Source: Microbacterium sp. KUDC0406 | GTDB lineage: Bacteria > Actinomycetota > Actinomycetes > Actinomycetales > Microbacteriaceae | Reading direction: 5' to 3' | Length of the DNA: 64,000 nt | NCBI RefSeq assembly: GCF_021582875.1 | Contig: NZ_CP091138.1 | Span: 186,001-250,000 of the forward strand | Shown: one piece after another, positions 17,081-26,540 of the stretch | Layout: each line of letters starts with the position of its first letter | How positions within the stretch are numbered: position 1 is the first letter of the stretch | The notes under the pieces: generated by a model | What the model was told of the DNA's origin: nothing | Databases searched by the model: none | What the model saw: only the letters and a program-made list of their open reading frames with translations | Program-made: the position numbers and the translations under genes

Positions 17081-17577
17081 CGCAGCTGCCCTGCGCAGGT
17101 GCCGGTGCCGCCGATGCTTGTACCATCGGGCGTCAGTTCATCGGGGATCCGCTCATAGATCAGGCTCTCCGCGTTGCGGAACGAGAAGCCGTCGCGCAGC
17201 TCCTGAGTGTCAACCTCCCAGTCGTCGTTCGGGCCGGGGACGAAGGGCTCCGCGATCGCCTTGTCGTAGATCTCCTGGCCGATTCCGCTCCAGTCCTGGG
17301 CCTTCAGGAAGTCGGCGAGCTTCTCATCGGCGGCTGTGCGATGCGCAGGATCGCCCACGTACAAGCCCTCCTCGCAGTCGATCGTCACACCACTGTCCGT
17401 CACATAGTGGATCGGGATGCGCACCTCGACGTCGACCGGCGTCCCGTTGACGCCGAGCATCAGCGGCACGTACTCTGCCGCTCCTGTCGCGAGCACCGCG
17501 ATTCCGAAGGCGATCGGCACCACGATGCGCGGACGCTTCCACCAGTGCCGACGCCGGATGTCGCTGTTCCGTCTCAA
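17077..17577 (-). CDS. Membrane-anchored protein of unknown function
   Basis: A 166-residue protein with a basic start (MRRNSDIRRRHWWKRPR), one membrane helix at residues 17-40 and an extracytoplasmic domain holding two cysteines (TIDCEEGLY and GTGTCAGQLR) that could form a disulfide. The start is TTG at 17577, the only candidate before the helix, with GGGTGAT upstream. I do not recognise a family. It is translationally coupled to the downstream sigma factor, so a sensing or sigma-regulating role is possible but unproven; no anti-sigma helix motif is visible on the cytoplasmic side, which is only 16 residues. Confidence 0.7.
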   Translation of the reverse strand: MRRNSDIRRRHWWKRPRIVVPIAFGIAVLATGAAEYVPLMLGVNGTPVDVEVRIPIHYVTDSGVTIDCEEGLYVGDPAHRTAADEKLADFLKAQDWSGIGQEIYDKAIAEPFVPGPNDDWEVDTQELRDGFSFRNAESLIYERIPDELTPDGTSIGGTGTCAGQLR

Positions 17578-17632
17578 AGCCGATCACCCGGAGTAGCGTC
17601 GACATCGTCCTGTCCCTTCAAGAGAGGCCGTC

Positions 17633-19357
17633 ATGACCACTGTCGCCGAGAACATCGTCCAGAGCCTGCGCGCCAACGGGGTGCAGCGCGTCTACGGCAT
17701 CCCGGGGGATTCGCTCAACGGATTCACCGACGCGCTCCGCAAGGACGGCACGATCCGCTGGGTGCACGTGCGGCACGAGGAGACCGCGGCCTTCGCGGCC
17801 GCCGCCGACGCGGCGCTGACCGGTGACCTCGCAGTCGTCGCGGGCTCGTGCGGGCCGGGCAACCTGCACCTGATCAACGGCCTCTACGACGCCAACCGCT
17901 CCCGCGTCCCGGTGCTCGCGATCGCCGCGCACATCCCCACCAGCGAGATCGGCACCGGGTACTTCCAGGAGACGCATCCGCAGGAGCTGTTCCGCGAGTC
18001 CAGCGTCTACGTCGAGTACGTCGCCGACCCCAGTCAGATGCCGCGCGTGCTCGAGATCGCGATGCGCGCGGCGATCGAGCAGCGTGGCGTCGCGGTGATC
18101 GTCATCCCCGGCGACGTCGCGCTGGCGGATGCCCGTGACACGCGCACCACGGTGATCGAACGCACCAGGCCGGTGGTCGTGCCCGGCCCCGCCGAGCTGG
18201 AGAAGGCGGCGACCATCCTGAACGGATGCGATCGCGTGACGATCCTCGCCGGCGCGGGCGTCGAGGGCGCCCACGACGAGGTGATCGCGCTCGCCGAGCG
18301 GCTCGGCGCCCCGATCGTGCACGCGCTGCGCGGCAAGGAGCACATCGAGTACGACAACCCCTACGACGTCGGCATGACCGGTCTGCTCGGCTTCGCGTCC
18401 GGCTATCGGGCGATGGATGCCGCGGATGCGCTGCTGCTGCTGGGCACGGACTTCCCGTACACGCAGTTCTATCCGGACGGGGTGACGACGATCCAGGTCG
18501 ACATCCGCGGATCGCAGCTCGGGAAGCGGCATCCGCTCGATCTCGGCCTGGTGGGCGACGTGAAGGCGACCGCCGAGGCGCTGCTGCCGCGGCTGACGCG
18601 CAAGGAGGATCGCGCGCACCTCGAGGACGCGACCGCGCACTACCGCAAGACGCGCGCGAAGCTCGACGAGCTGGCTGTGCCGTCGCGCGGCAAGGCGCCC
18701 ATCCACCCGCAGTACCTGGCGAGCCTGCTCGACGACGCGGCATCCTCCAATGCGGTCTTCACCGCGGATGTCGGCTCGCCGACGGTCTGGGCGGCGCGGT
18801 ACTTCACCGTGACAGAGGGGCGCCGCCTGATCGGGTCGTTCAACCACGGCTCGATGGCCAATGCCCTGCTGCACGGCATCGGTGCGCAGGTCGCGTATCC
18901 CGACCGGCAGGTGGTCGCGCTCGCCGGCGACGGCGGGCTGTCGATGATGCTCGGCGAGCTGATCTCGCTCACGCAGAACAAGCTGCCCGTCAAGGTCGTG
19001 GTGGTGAACAACTCGTCGCTGAACTTCGTCGAGCTCGAGATGAAGGCGGCAGGGTTCGTGACCTACGGCACCGACCTGGAGAACCCCGACTTCGCCGCGG
19101 TCGCGCAGGCGCTGGGGATCTTCGCGCGGCGCGTGGAGAGGTCCGAGGACCTGCTCGACGCGGTCGCCGAGGTGCTCGCGCATGACGGCCCCGCGCTGCT
19201 AGACGTGGTCACCGAGCGGCAGGAGCTGTCGATGCCGCCGGCGATCAAGGCCGATCAGGTGAAGGGCTTCGCGCTGTACGCCCTGCGCACTGTGATGTCG
19301 GGCCGCGGCGATGAGCTGCTCGACCTGGCGAAGGCGAACTGGCGGCAGCTGTTCTGA
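17633..19357 (+). CDS. poxB: Pyruvate oxidase / dehydrogenase (quinone)
   Basis: A 574-residue thiamine-diphosphate enzyme. The N-terminal domain has GIPGDSLNGF and the catalytic-glutamate region VRHEETAAFAAAADA; the C-terminal domain has the GDGGLSMMLGEL ... NN metal/TPP motif; the central domain binds FAD. The C-terminal extension (FALYALRTVMSGRGDELLDL) resembles the lipid-activated tail of PoxB. It decarboxylates pyruvate to acetate and CO2 at the membrane, passing electrons to quinone. The upstream AAGAGAGG supplies a clear ribosome site. It complements Pta-AckA elsewhere in the window. Confidence 0.9.
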   Translation: MTTVAENIVQSLRANGVQRVYGIPGDSLNGFTDALRKDGTIRWVHVRHEETAAFAAAADAALTGDLAVVAGSCGPGNLHLINGLYDANRSRVPVLAIAAHIPTSEIGTGYFQETHPQELFRESSVYVEYVADPSQMPRVLEIAMRAAIEQRGVAVIVIPGDVALADARDTRTTVIERTRPVVVPGPAELEKAATILNGCDRVTILAGAGVEGAHDEVIALAERLGAPIVHALRGKEHIEYDNPYDVGMTGLLGFASGYRAMDAADALLLLGTDFPYTQFYPDGVTTIQVDIRGSQLGKRHPLDLGLVGDVKATAEALLPRLTRKEDRAHLEDATAHYRKTRAKLDELAVPSRGKAPIHPQYLASLLDDAASSNAVFTADVGSPTVWAARYFTVTEGRRLIGSFNHGSMANALLHGIGAQVAYPDRQVVALAGDGGLSMMLGELISLTQNKLPVKVVVVNNSSLNFVELEMKAAGFVTYGTDLENPDFAAVAQALGIFARRVERSEDLLDAVAEVLAHDGPALLDVVTERQELSMPPAIKADQVKGFALYALRTVMSGRGDELLDLAKANWRQLF

Positions 19358-19366
19358 CCGGCGCCG

Positions 19367-20011
19367 TCAGGCGGTCTGGCGCCGTCGGCGCAGCGGCACG
19401 ATGAAGAACAGCGCGAGAGCGAGGTAGCCGAGCACCGCCGCCATCGGCCAGACCAGCCCGAGGCAGATCAGGATGACGTACACGCCGATGCCGGGCAGCA
19501 GGCGGTAGGTGAACAGGCGCGACTCTCCCTCCTCGTCATCGGCGAGCAGGGAGTGCGTCCGCGCATACCACCACAGCAGCAGCGTCATGCCCAGCAGCAG
19601 CAGGAACGAGACGCCGTAGAGCACCACGGCCACACGCTCCGAGGCGTCCGAGCTGATGTACTCGGCGAGGAAGCGGGTGGGGAACGGCACGAACGCGACG
19701 AGCAGCAGCAGCACGAGGTTCAGTCGCAGGAACGTCGAGTCGGCACGTTTCAGCTGCTCGCAGATCGCGTTGTGCGCCAGCCAGGTCGCACCGATCGTCG
19801 CGAAGCTGATCACGTAGGTCAGGTAGTGCGGCCACAGGTCGAAGAATGCGCCCAGCAGATCCTGAGTGCCGTCGCTGCGCGGGATCACCAGGTCGAGCAC
19901 CAGCAGCGTCGCGGCGAAGGCGAACACGCCGTCGCTGAGCGCCTCCATGCGGCCGGTGCCGTACCGGCGCGGCTTGCGGTACACGCGAGCGGTATCGGGA
20001 TTCTCCGTCAT
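19367..20011 (-). CDS. TMEM175-family (DUF1211) potassium channel-like protein
   Basis: A 214-residue membrane protein with about six helices. Helix 1 carries RMEALSDGVFAFAATLLVLDL, the family signature (usually FSDG; here LSDG). Bacterial TMEM175 proteins are tetrameric K+ channels with one six-helix repeat, which fits the length. It is convergent with poxB and starts 10 bases after the aquaporin stop, so it is likely co-transcribed with the aquaporin; both would affect osmotic or ion balance. Confidence 0.85.
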   Translation of the reverse strand: MTENPDTARVYRKPRRYGTGRMEALSDGVFAFAATLLVLDLVIPRSDGTQDLLGAFFDLWPHYLTYVISFATIGATWLAHNAICEQLKRADSTFLRLNLVLLLLVAFVPFPTRFLAEYISSDASERVAVVLYGVSFLLLLGMTLLLWWYARTHSLLADDEEGESRLFTYRLLPGIGVYVILICLGLVWPMAAVLGYLALALFFIVPLRRRRQTA

Positions 20012-20020
20012 CGGATGCTC

Positions 20021-20773
20021 CTATTCATCGGTCGCCGCGTCGGCGACGGCCTCGGGCTCGTGCACGAGCGGCACGTCCGTGCCCGGTGTGCGCGGATGCG
20101 GGAAGAGCAGGACGGCCAGGGCGATGCCTGCGCCGGTGCCGATCAGCTGCGCGAGCAGGAAGGGCAGGAAGGATGCCGGTGCGATGCCGCCCGCCGAGTC
20201 GGTGAGGAGCCGTCCGACGGTCACCGCCGGGTTGGCGAACGCGGTCGAGCTGGTGAACCAGAACGCCGCGCCGATGTAGGCGCCGACGGCAGTCGCGACC
20301 ACCATGATGCTGCGCCCCGCGCGCACCAGGCCGACGATGAGCAGCACAAGGCCCGCCGTCGCGACGGCCTCGCCGAGCAGAGCGGGGAGAGTCGCCCGCT
20401 GCACGGTGCCGAGCCCGGCGGGCACCTCGAACATCACGTTCACCAGCAGCGCGCCGAGAACCGCGCCGATCACCTGGGCAAGCACGTAGACGCCCAGCTC
20501 ACCTGGACGCAGGCCCCTGCCGCTGCCGCGCCTGCTCAGCACCGCATCGGTCAGCGACACCGCGGGGTTGAGGTGCCCGCCCGAGACCGGACCGAACAGC
20601 AGGATGAGAGCGCCGAGCCCGAGCATGGTCGCCAGCGACCCCTCGAGCAGGCGCAGCCCGGCATCCGTCGAGAGCTTCTGTGCCATCGCCGCAGAGCCGA
20701 GCGTGACCGCGGTCAACAGCGCGGTGCCGAGCAGCTCGGCACCCGCGCGCCGCAGCAGGGGCACAGGTTCCAT
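20021..20773 (-). CDS. MIP/aquaporin family channel
   Basis: A 250-residue channel with six membrane helices and both half-helix NPA motifs: GGHLNPAVSLTDA after helix 2 and FANPAVTVGRLL after helix 5. The Arg after the second motif (VGR) is the selectivity-filter Arg. The start is the ATG at 20773 (MEPVPLLRRAGAELLG); a longer frame upstream antisense to the PPOX gene is not credible. It could conduct water, glycerol or small neutral solutes such as metalloids. No arsenic genes lie nearby. Confidence 0.88.
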   Translation of the reverse strand: MEPVPLLRRAGAELLGTALLTAVTLGSAAMAQKLSTDAGLRLLEGSLATMLGLGALILLFGPVSGGHLNPAVSLTDAVLSRRGSGRGLRPGELGVYVLAQVIGAVLGALLVNVMFEVPAGLGTVQRATLPALLGEAVATAGLVLLIVGLVRAGRSIMVVATAVGAYIGAAFWFTSSTAFANPAVTVGRLLTDSAGGIAPASFLPFLLAQLIGTGAGIALAVLLFPHPRTPGTDVPLVHEPEAVADAATDE

Positions 20774-20837
20774 AGAAGGCCAATTCTGCACTGTCCGGGC
20801 GGTGGACAGCACACGCTGGAGGGAGGAGGATCGGGCC

Positions 20838-21272
20838 ATGAGCGCAGAAGATGCAGTCGCCCGTCTGAGCGACGAGGAGTGCTGGCAGCGGCTGGGCGCG
20901 CAGGAACTCGGACGACTGGTCACGCATGTCGGTGACGTTCTCGACATCTTTCCGGTCAACTACGTCGTCGATGATCACTCGATCGTCTTCCGCACCGCAG
21001 AGGGGAGCAAGCTGGTTGAGCTCACCGTCAACGACGAGGTGCTCTTCGAGGTAGACGACCATTCCGACACGGAGGCCTGGAGCGTCATCGTGCGAGGGTC
21101 AGCGCACCGTCTCGAGACGCTCGCCGAGCAGGAGGCGGCCGAGGCGCTCGGTCTGGCGCCCTGGATTCCCACGCTCAAGTACAACTTCGTGCGCATCGCA
21201 CCGCAGACGCTGAGCGGTCGCGCGTTCGGGCGCACACCCGAGCCGGAGCGCTACGGCGTCTCGGAGTACTGA
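20838..21272 (+). CDS. Pyridoxamine 5'-phosphate oxidase-fold protein
   Basis: A 144-residue split-barrel flavin-binding protein. The order LSDEECWQRLGAQELGRLVT, FPVNYVVDDHSIVFRT and VLFEVDDHSD matches the small PPOX-like family common in actinobacteria, which may bind F420, FMN or heme. The true start is the ATG at 20838 behind GGAGGGAGGAGG; the frame is open much further upstream but overlaps the divergent aquaporin. Function is unassigned. Confidence 0.85.
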   Translation: MSAEDAVARLSDEECWQRLGAQELGRLVTHVGDVLDIFPVNYVVDDHSIVFRTAEGSKLVELTVNDEVLFEVDDHSDTEAWSVIVRGSAHRLETLAEQEAAEALGLAPWIPTLKYNFVRIAPQTLSGRAFGRTPEPERYGVSEY

Positions 21273-21279
21273 GCGGCGC

Positions 21280-24078
21280 TCAGGCCTCCGCGATCGCCCG
21301 CGCCTCGGCGGCCTCGGCGCTGCGGCCGAGCGCCTCGAGCACGTCGCCCAGCTCCAGCGCGGCGACCTGCCGCAGCGGCGGGAACTGCGCCGCGCGCTCG
21401 ATCGCGCTGCGGAACAGCGGAACGGCGTCGTCGCGGCGACCGGCCTCGGTGAGCACGCGGGCGGCGAACAGCTCCGATCCGCCGGCCGATCCGGCATCGC
21501 CCAGCTCGGCGAACCCGTCGGCTGCCGTCAGTGCGGCGGCGACGGCGTCGTCGAGCCGGCCGAGCTCGGCGTACGCCCGGCCGCGCGAGTCGGTCACATC
21601 GGCGATCAGCCAGGCCGCGTCGTTCTCGGCGGCGACCCGGGCCACCTCGTCGAACAGCGCGAACGCGCGCTCGTCCTTCTGCGCCCCGTAGCCCTGGCCG
21701 AGTTCGTGCAGCACCTGGGCGATCGCTCCGGCGGCCCCGGTGGGTCGCACCAGCTCGGCAGCCTCCTCGAGTGTCTCGATCGCCTCGGCCATCTCACCGA
21801 ACCGGGCGAGGATCCTGGCCTGCTCGAGCATCGCCATCGCCTGATCGGCCGGCTGCTCCGCCTCGGCGTGCAGCCCGGCCTCGTAGCCGAAGGCACCGAC
21901 GGCCTGCCCGAACTCGCCCGAGCCCGCGAGCGCGCGGGCCAGCAGGCCCACCGTCAACGCGCGGGATCCCGGGGGAACCTCGGCGTCCTCCTCGCGCCGC
22001 AGCACATCGCTGAGCAGCTCGGCGGCCTCGGCGGCGTCTCCGGCGGAGAGCATCGCCCTGGCCTGACGGAACTCCGCGCCCTCGCGGTCGCCGCCATGGT
22101 CCGCCACCAGCCGCGCAGCGAGCCGATACCGGATCACGGCCCGCTCGGGCTCCGCGGCGTCCTCCCAGAGAGCACCGGCGAGCAGCTGCGCGTTCGCCAG
22201 GGCGCGATCCGCACCGAGCCCGGCGAGCAGGCCCGCCGTGCGGTCGGCATCGGCGGCACCGGCCGCGAACTCGCCGATGCCGCCGCGCACGCGGGCGCGA
22301 AGGTCGAGAGCCCTGGCGCGATGCCCGTCGTTCACCTGCTCGGCGTCGACCAGCTGATCCAGCAGTTCGGCGGCCTCCGCCGTCCGCTCGGCACGCAGCA
22401 GCGCGACCGCGGCGGTCAGCACCGCCGTCGTGGCGAGGCGGTGCTCGCCGATCTCCTCGTAGATCCTCTGCGCCTCGGCGGCGAGCTCGAGTGCGACGGG
22501 GTCGCCCCCGCCGGTGCGGACCGACGCGAGGGTCAGCGCCAGATCACCGCGAGGCCGCACCGGCAGCGACGCGGCATCCGCCCACTCGTGCTCCAGCGCG
22601 GCGACATCCTCTGCGGCGCTGCGACCGAAGATCGCCAGGCCGAGGCGCTCCTCGAGGGCGGCCTGGTCGTCCTGGCCGGACGCGTGCAGCTCGGCGAGCC
22701 GCGGCTCGAGCAGGGCGGATGCCTCGTCGAGACGCTCGAGCGAGACGAGGGCGCCGATGCGCAGCCCGAGCATCCGGGCCCGCTTCGCGGCGTCGGGCAG
22801 ACCGGCGGAGTCTGCGCGGTCGGCGGCGGCCAGAGCGTCGTGCTCGGAGCCGTAGCTGCCGACTGCGACCGCCCGTTCGTACCAGCCCTCCGCATCGACC
22901 GGGTCTGTGGCCGCGGGTGCCGGGGCGAAGGCGTCAGAGCGGATCGGCACGTCGTAGCGCTCCGCCGCGAGTGCCTGCATCCGCGCGCGGCGCTGCGCGT
23001 GGCCGTCCGTGCCGTCGCGCTCGTCGAACGCGGCGCCGATGCGGTCGACCGCCGTCCAGGCCGCGGCCGCGAGCTGCTCGGCGCTCCAGACGCCTTGGTG
23101 CTCTCCGAACAGGGACGTCAGCGCCGCAGCATCCGCGCCGCGCACCGGGGTGCCGCCGTGGCCGGCGGCCGTCACCCGGTCCAGGGCGAAGGCGATCGAG
23201 GCGAGGGCCGCATGGTGACCGTCGACGTTGAGCTGGTCGTGCGCGAGCCAGGGCAGGTGCCGCTCGACCATGGTCAGCGCGCGCGCCTCGTTGCCGGTCA
23301 GCGCAGCGAACACGATGTTGTTCGCGACGATCACCAGGTTGTCCGGGTTGTCCTTCGCCAACCGGTAGCTGCGCAGGTGCGCCGACTTCGCCTCGTCGAA
23401 GCGGCCGAGGTGCAGGTAGGGGATCAGCGCGCGGGAGAGCGCGTGCTCGGGCTCCTCACCGCACGAGAAGCCGCCCTCGATCATCTCCTCGACCAGGCGG
23501 ACGGCCTCCTCCTCGCGGTCGGTCACTGCGAAGAAGCCGGCGACCTGGCTGCGGCCGCACGCGTCGCAGTGGCTGTGGTCGTCGCGAGGCGTCGCCTCCA
23601 GGCGCACTCGCAGCTCTTCGGCATCCGCCATCCGGCCGGAGTCCCAGGCGTCCTCGAAGCGGGCCGTGAGCACCCCGCTCATGCCGATGCCGGCGGCGCG
23701 GTAGTGCGTCTCCATGTCGTCCAGGACAGCCGCGATCTGCTCCTGCGAGAACGAGGGCGAGGAGCGCAGCGACGCGGCCATCCACTTGAACTGCCACATC
23801 AGATCGGCGCCGCCGTTCTCGATGTCGGCGGGGAAGCGGCCCGGGTCGGCGTCGTGCCGGGCCAGGCACCAGGCGAACGAGTTCAGCATCACGTCGGTGG
23901 CTCCGCCCATGTTCGCCGACGCGGTCTGCCGCATCCGTGCGCGGTACTCGAGCTGCTCGTCGCCGATCTCGACGGCGAGGGCCACTGCCTCGGCGACCAG
24001 GGCCTGCTCTGCCGGCCCCCACGGGGTGCGGTCGATCTCTTCGAGCAGCTGCTCGAAGCGCTGGGCGTGACGGGGCAT
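21280..24078 (-). CDS. Large TPR-like helical-repeat protein, Hsp90 partner gene
   Basis: A 932-residue soluble protein made almost wholly of paired Ala/Glu/Leu-rich helices of about 34-40 residues, the look of degenerate tetratricopeptide repeats from residue 130 to the C-terminus. An N-terminal CDAC pair (HSHCDACGRSQ) near residue 175 could bind metal. No enzymatic motif is visible. It starts 33 bases after the Hsp90 paralogue gene, with AAGGAG before the ATG, so the two form one operon. In eukaryotes TPR proteins are classic Hsp90 co-chaperones; an analogous pairing here is inference. Confidence 0.75.
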   Translation of the reverse strand: MPRHAQRFEQLLEEIDRTPWGPAEQALVAEAVALAVEIGDEQLEYRARMRQTASANMGGATDVMLNSFAWCLARHDADPGRFPADIENGGADLMWQFKWMAASLRSSPSFSQEQIAAVLDDMETHYRAAGIGMSGVLTARFEDAWDSGRMADAEELRVRLEATPRDDHSHCDACGRSQVAGFFAVTDREEEAVRLVEEMIEGGFSCGEEPEHALSRALIPYLHLGRFDEAKSAHLRSYRLAKDNPDNLVIVANNIVFAALTGNEARALTMVERHLPWLAHDQLNVDGHHAALASIAFALDRVTAAGHGGTPVRGADAAALTSLFGEHQGVWSAEQLAAAAWTAVDRIGAAFDERDGTDGHAQRRARMQALAAERYDVPIRSDAFAPAPAATDPVDAEGWYERAVAVGSYGSEHDALAAADRADSAGLPDAAKRARMLGLRIGALVSLERLDEASALLEPRLAELHASGQDDQAALEERLGLAIFGRSAAEDVAALEHEWADAASLPVRPRGDLALTLASVRTGGGDPVALELAAEAQRIYEEIGEHRLATTAVLTAAVALLRAERTAEAAELLDQLVDAEQVNDGHRARALDLRARVRGGIGEFAAGAADADRTAGLLAGLGADRALANAQLLAGALWEDAAEPERAVIRYRLAARLVADHGGDREGAEFRQARAMLSAGDAAEAAELLSDVLRREEDAEVPPGSRALTVGLLARALAGSGEFGQAVGAFGYEAGLHAEAEQPADQAMAMLEQARILARFGEMAEAIETLEEAAELVRPTGAAGAIAQVLHELGQGYGAQKDERAFALFDEVARVAAENDAAWLIADVTDSRGRAYAELGRLDDAVAAALTAADGFAELGDAGSAGGSELFAARVLTEAGRRDDAVPLFRSAIERAAQFPPLRQVAALELGDVLEALGRSAEAAEARAIAEA

Positions 24079-24111
24079 GGTGCTCCTTGTGCTTCTGCGG
24101 GGAGGCGCGCG

Positions 24112-25947
24112 TCAGCGCGGCTCGTCGAACGGGAACACGTCGGCCTCGAGGCCGGCGGAGAGGCTGACGAGATCGGTGAGGGCGCTCGTCATCAGCGAGC
24201 GATCGTCGTCCGAGAGCGGATGGTGCCCGGCCAGCAGCGACTGGATGTAGAGCAGCTGCACGGTGCGGGCGAACACGGCGTCGTCCCGCACGGCGACGAG
24301 GGCGCGCACGACGCGGTTGCTCCAGTTCAGGCACAGCCTGGCGGCGAGATCATCGTCGCGCCCGGCGCCGACCTGGTCGTCGATACGGGAGAGCACGCCG
24401 CCCCACAGCGAGTTCGTGATGCCCTTCGTCCGGGTGCGGTCCATGGCGCGCAGCACGTCAGGGTCGGCGACGTACAGCCCGGTGAGCTCGGGACGGTCGA
24501 TGCTGCGCACCACGACCGCGCAGCCGGATGCCGCGAGCACGCCGCTCGCGCGCTCCTCCAGAGCGACCGCCGCGTCACGATCGTCGAGCGGCGGCGGGTC
24601 GAGCCGGTCGAGCTCTCCGGTGACGTCCACCTGCTCGACGGTCAGGTGCGGGTACAGCTCGGGCAGCATCCGCACCAGCTCCGCGTCGTACAGGTATCCG
24701 CCGTTGACCAGCACCTCACCGGGGCGCACGACGCCCGCCACCTGGCGGAACTCGTCGACGGACGCGGCGTACCGCACCAGCGGGTACCTCTCGGCGAGGT
24801 CGCCGAGGCGCATCGTGCCGTGGGTGGTCTCGACGGTGAGCCAGCGGGTGATGAACCGGGCCAGCTCCTCGTCGTGGCGCACCAGCGACTTCAGGCCGAT
24901 CTCGTGCACGGCGACGAACTGCGCCAGCCGGTGCGGCTCGCGCAGTCCCAGTTCGAGCACCCAGCGGCGGATGCCGGCGCCGAGGTGCTCACGGGCGTGT
25001 TCGAGCGCCGGATCCTCGACCAGGGATTCGCGGCTCGCTGTGGGGGACAGCCCCGTCGAGTCGACCACCGCCCGCACGAAGAACGCCCAGTCCGGCAGCA
25101 CGTCGGGGGTGTGCTCCGAGAGCAGCATCCGGCCCAGGTACATCCGGGTCGCCTGCCGGGCGCTCGGCGGCGGGGCGTAGGGAAGCACGTAAGCGAGGCC
25201 GCGGGTGCCGGTGCCGGGCTCGGCGATCTCGATGACGTCGAGCGGGGCGGCGCCGATGAGGTCGCGGCCGTAGCCGCGGGCGGCGTCGGCCCATGCGGCA
25301 TCCGACATCGCACCGTCGAGGAACGGCGCGGGGCGCGTGACGTCCACATCGCCGGTCGGCGTGTCGAGCACCACGCGCACCGGCAGGAACTCGGCGAAGG
25401 TCTGCGCGAGCTCGCGCACGGCGGGGGCGCGCAGCAGGTCGTCGGCGTCGAACCGCGGCACCAGGTGCACGCTGGTGCCGATCGGCAGCTGCTCGTCGAG
25501 CTCGGCGACGACGAAGGTGCCGTCGGCGTTGCCCGTCCACTCGACGGCGGCGCCGCCGCGAGCACTCCGCGAACGGATCACGATGCTGTCGGCGACCATG
25601 AAGCAGCTCAGCAGTCCGATGCCGAACTGTCCGAGGAAGTCGCTGCGGGGCAGGTCGAAGATGTCGCGCTTGGAGCTGCGGCCGACGGTGGCGAGCAGCT
25701 CGGCGACCTCGGCAGCGGTGAGACCTGTGCCGTCGTCGCGGAGCACGAACTCGCCGCTGTGCTCCGACAGGGGCGTGATCCTGATCAGCCCGCCGCCGCC
25801 GTCCACCTCGCGACGCGCCGTGATGGCGTCTCGGGCGTTCTGCAGCAGCTCCCGCAGGTACACCCGCGGACTCGAGTAGATGTGGCGACTGAGCAGATCC
25901 ACCACACCGCGCAGATCCACCTGGAACTGCTGCATCCCCTCGGTCAC
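24112..25947 (-). CDS. Hsp90-family ATPase (HtpG paralogue)
   Basis: A 611-residue GHKL ATPase of the Hsp90 type. Residues 1-200 carry YLRELLQNARDAI (ATP/Mg Asn), LRDDGTGLTAAEV and DFLGQFGIGLLSCFMVADSI (glycine-rich lid); the middle-domain catalytic Arg region follows (SPTASRESLVEDPALEHA). The chain is close to HtpG in length and has no MEEVD-like tail, ending FPFDEPR. The start is GTG 25947 (VTEGMQQFQVDL) behind GGGAGGGG; a longer frame to 26076 runs into the tRNA promoter region. Clients are unknown; the operon partner is the TPR-like protein. Confidence 0.85.
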   Translation of the reverse strand: MTEGMQQFQVDLRGVVDLLSRHIYSSPRVYLRELLQNARDAITARREVDGGGGLIRITPLSEHSGEFVLRDDGTGLTAAEVAELLATVGRSSKRDIFDLPRSDFLGQFGIGLLSCFMVADSIVIRSRSARGGAAVEWTGNADGTFVVAELDEQLPIGTSVHLVPRFDADDLLRAPAVRELAQTFAEFLPVRVVLDTPTGDVDVTRPAPFLDGAMSDAAWADAARGYGRDLIGAAPLDVIEIAEPGTGTRGLAYVLPYAPPPSARQATRMYLGRMLLSEHTPDVLPDWAFFVRAVVDSTGLSPTASRESLVEDPALEHAREHLGAGIRRWVLELGLREPHRLAQFVAVHEIGLKSLVRHDEELARFITRWLTVETTHGTMRLGDLAERYPLVRYAASVDEFRQVAGVVRPGEVLVNGGYLYDAELVRMLPELYPHLTVEQVDVTGELDRLDPPPLDDRDAAVALEERASGVLAASGCAVVVRSIDRPELTGLYVADPDVLRAMDRTRTKGITNSLWGGVLSRIDDQVGAGRDDDLAARLCLNWSNRVVRALVAVRDDAVFARTVQLLYIQSLLAGHHPLSDDDRSLMTSALTDLVSLSAGLEADVFPFDEPR

Positions 25948-26032
25948 TGGAACCCCTCCCGTTCGCGGCCGCTCGCAGAGCCTAACAGGGGACCGGTCGC
26001 GGGCACGGTTCGGCGGTGGGTCCCGGATGCCG

Positions 26033-26038
26033 TACACT
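26033..26038 (+). promoter_or_regulatory. Probable -10 (TACACT) upstream of tRNA-Trp/secE
   Basis: TACACT lies 80 bases before the mature tRNA-Trp 5' end in the 170-base gap between the Hsp90 gene and the tRNA. The -35 is not convincing. It would drive the tRNA-Trp, secE and nusG as one unit. Confidence 0.45.
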
Positions 26039-26117
26039 GGTGGGGCAGTTGTCTGCATTCTTTCGCCGTGCCTCACGGTCGGCGCAGGGTGCGGATCCCA
26101 GGGACCTCAGGGTCTCT

Positions 26118-26190
<73 letters not shown>

Positions 26191-26229
26191 CGCGTCAGCG
26201 CGACGCTGACCACGAAAGGTACATGCAGG

Positions 26230-26499
26230 ATGGATCAGGACGAACCGCGCGGCGAGGTCGCAGCGTTCGGCGGAACCGCCACCCGCGACAAGAAGCTGGG
26301 CTTCTTCGGTCGAATCGCTTTGTTCTTCCGGCAGGTGATCGCCGAGCTTCGCAAGGTCGTCACGCCGACCCGCAAGGAACTGGTGAAGTTCACGCTGGTC
26401 GTGCTCGTGTTCGTGCTGATCGTGATGGGCGTCGTCTACGGCCTGGACACGCTTTTCGGATACCTCACGCACGTGGTGTTCGGAGTCCCGGCCAAGTGA
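26230..26499 (+). CDS. secE: Preprotein translocase subunit SecE
   Basis: An 89-residue SecE. The N-terminal tail is polar; the amphipathic segment FFRQVIAELRKVVTPTRKEL is the conserved cytoplasmic helix, followed by a single membrane helix (FTLVVLVFVLIVMGVVYGL). It clamps SecY in the translocase. I start at the ATG 26230 (MDQDEPRGEV); the frame is open through the tRNA but that is not coding. It lies between tRNA-Trp and nusG. Confidence 0.95.
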   Translation: MDQDEPRGEVAAFGGTATRDKKLGFFGRIALFFRQVIAELRKVVTPTRKELVKFTLVVLVFVLIVMGVVYGLDTLFGYLTHVVFGVPAK

Positions 26500-26540
26500 T
26501 GCCCCTGCGGCGACCGCCGCAGTGAACCGAAAGAAGCACA

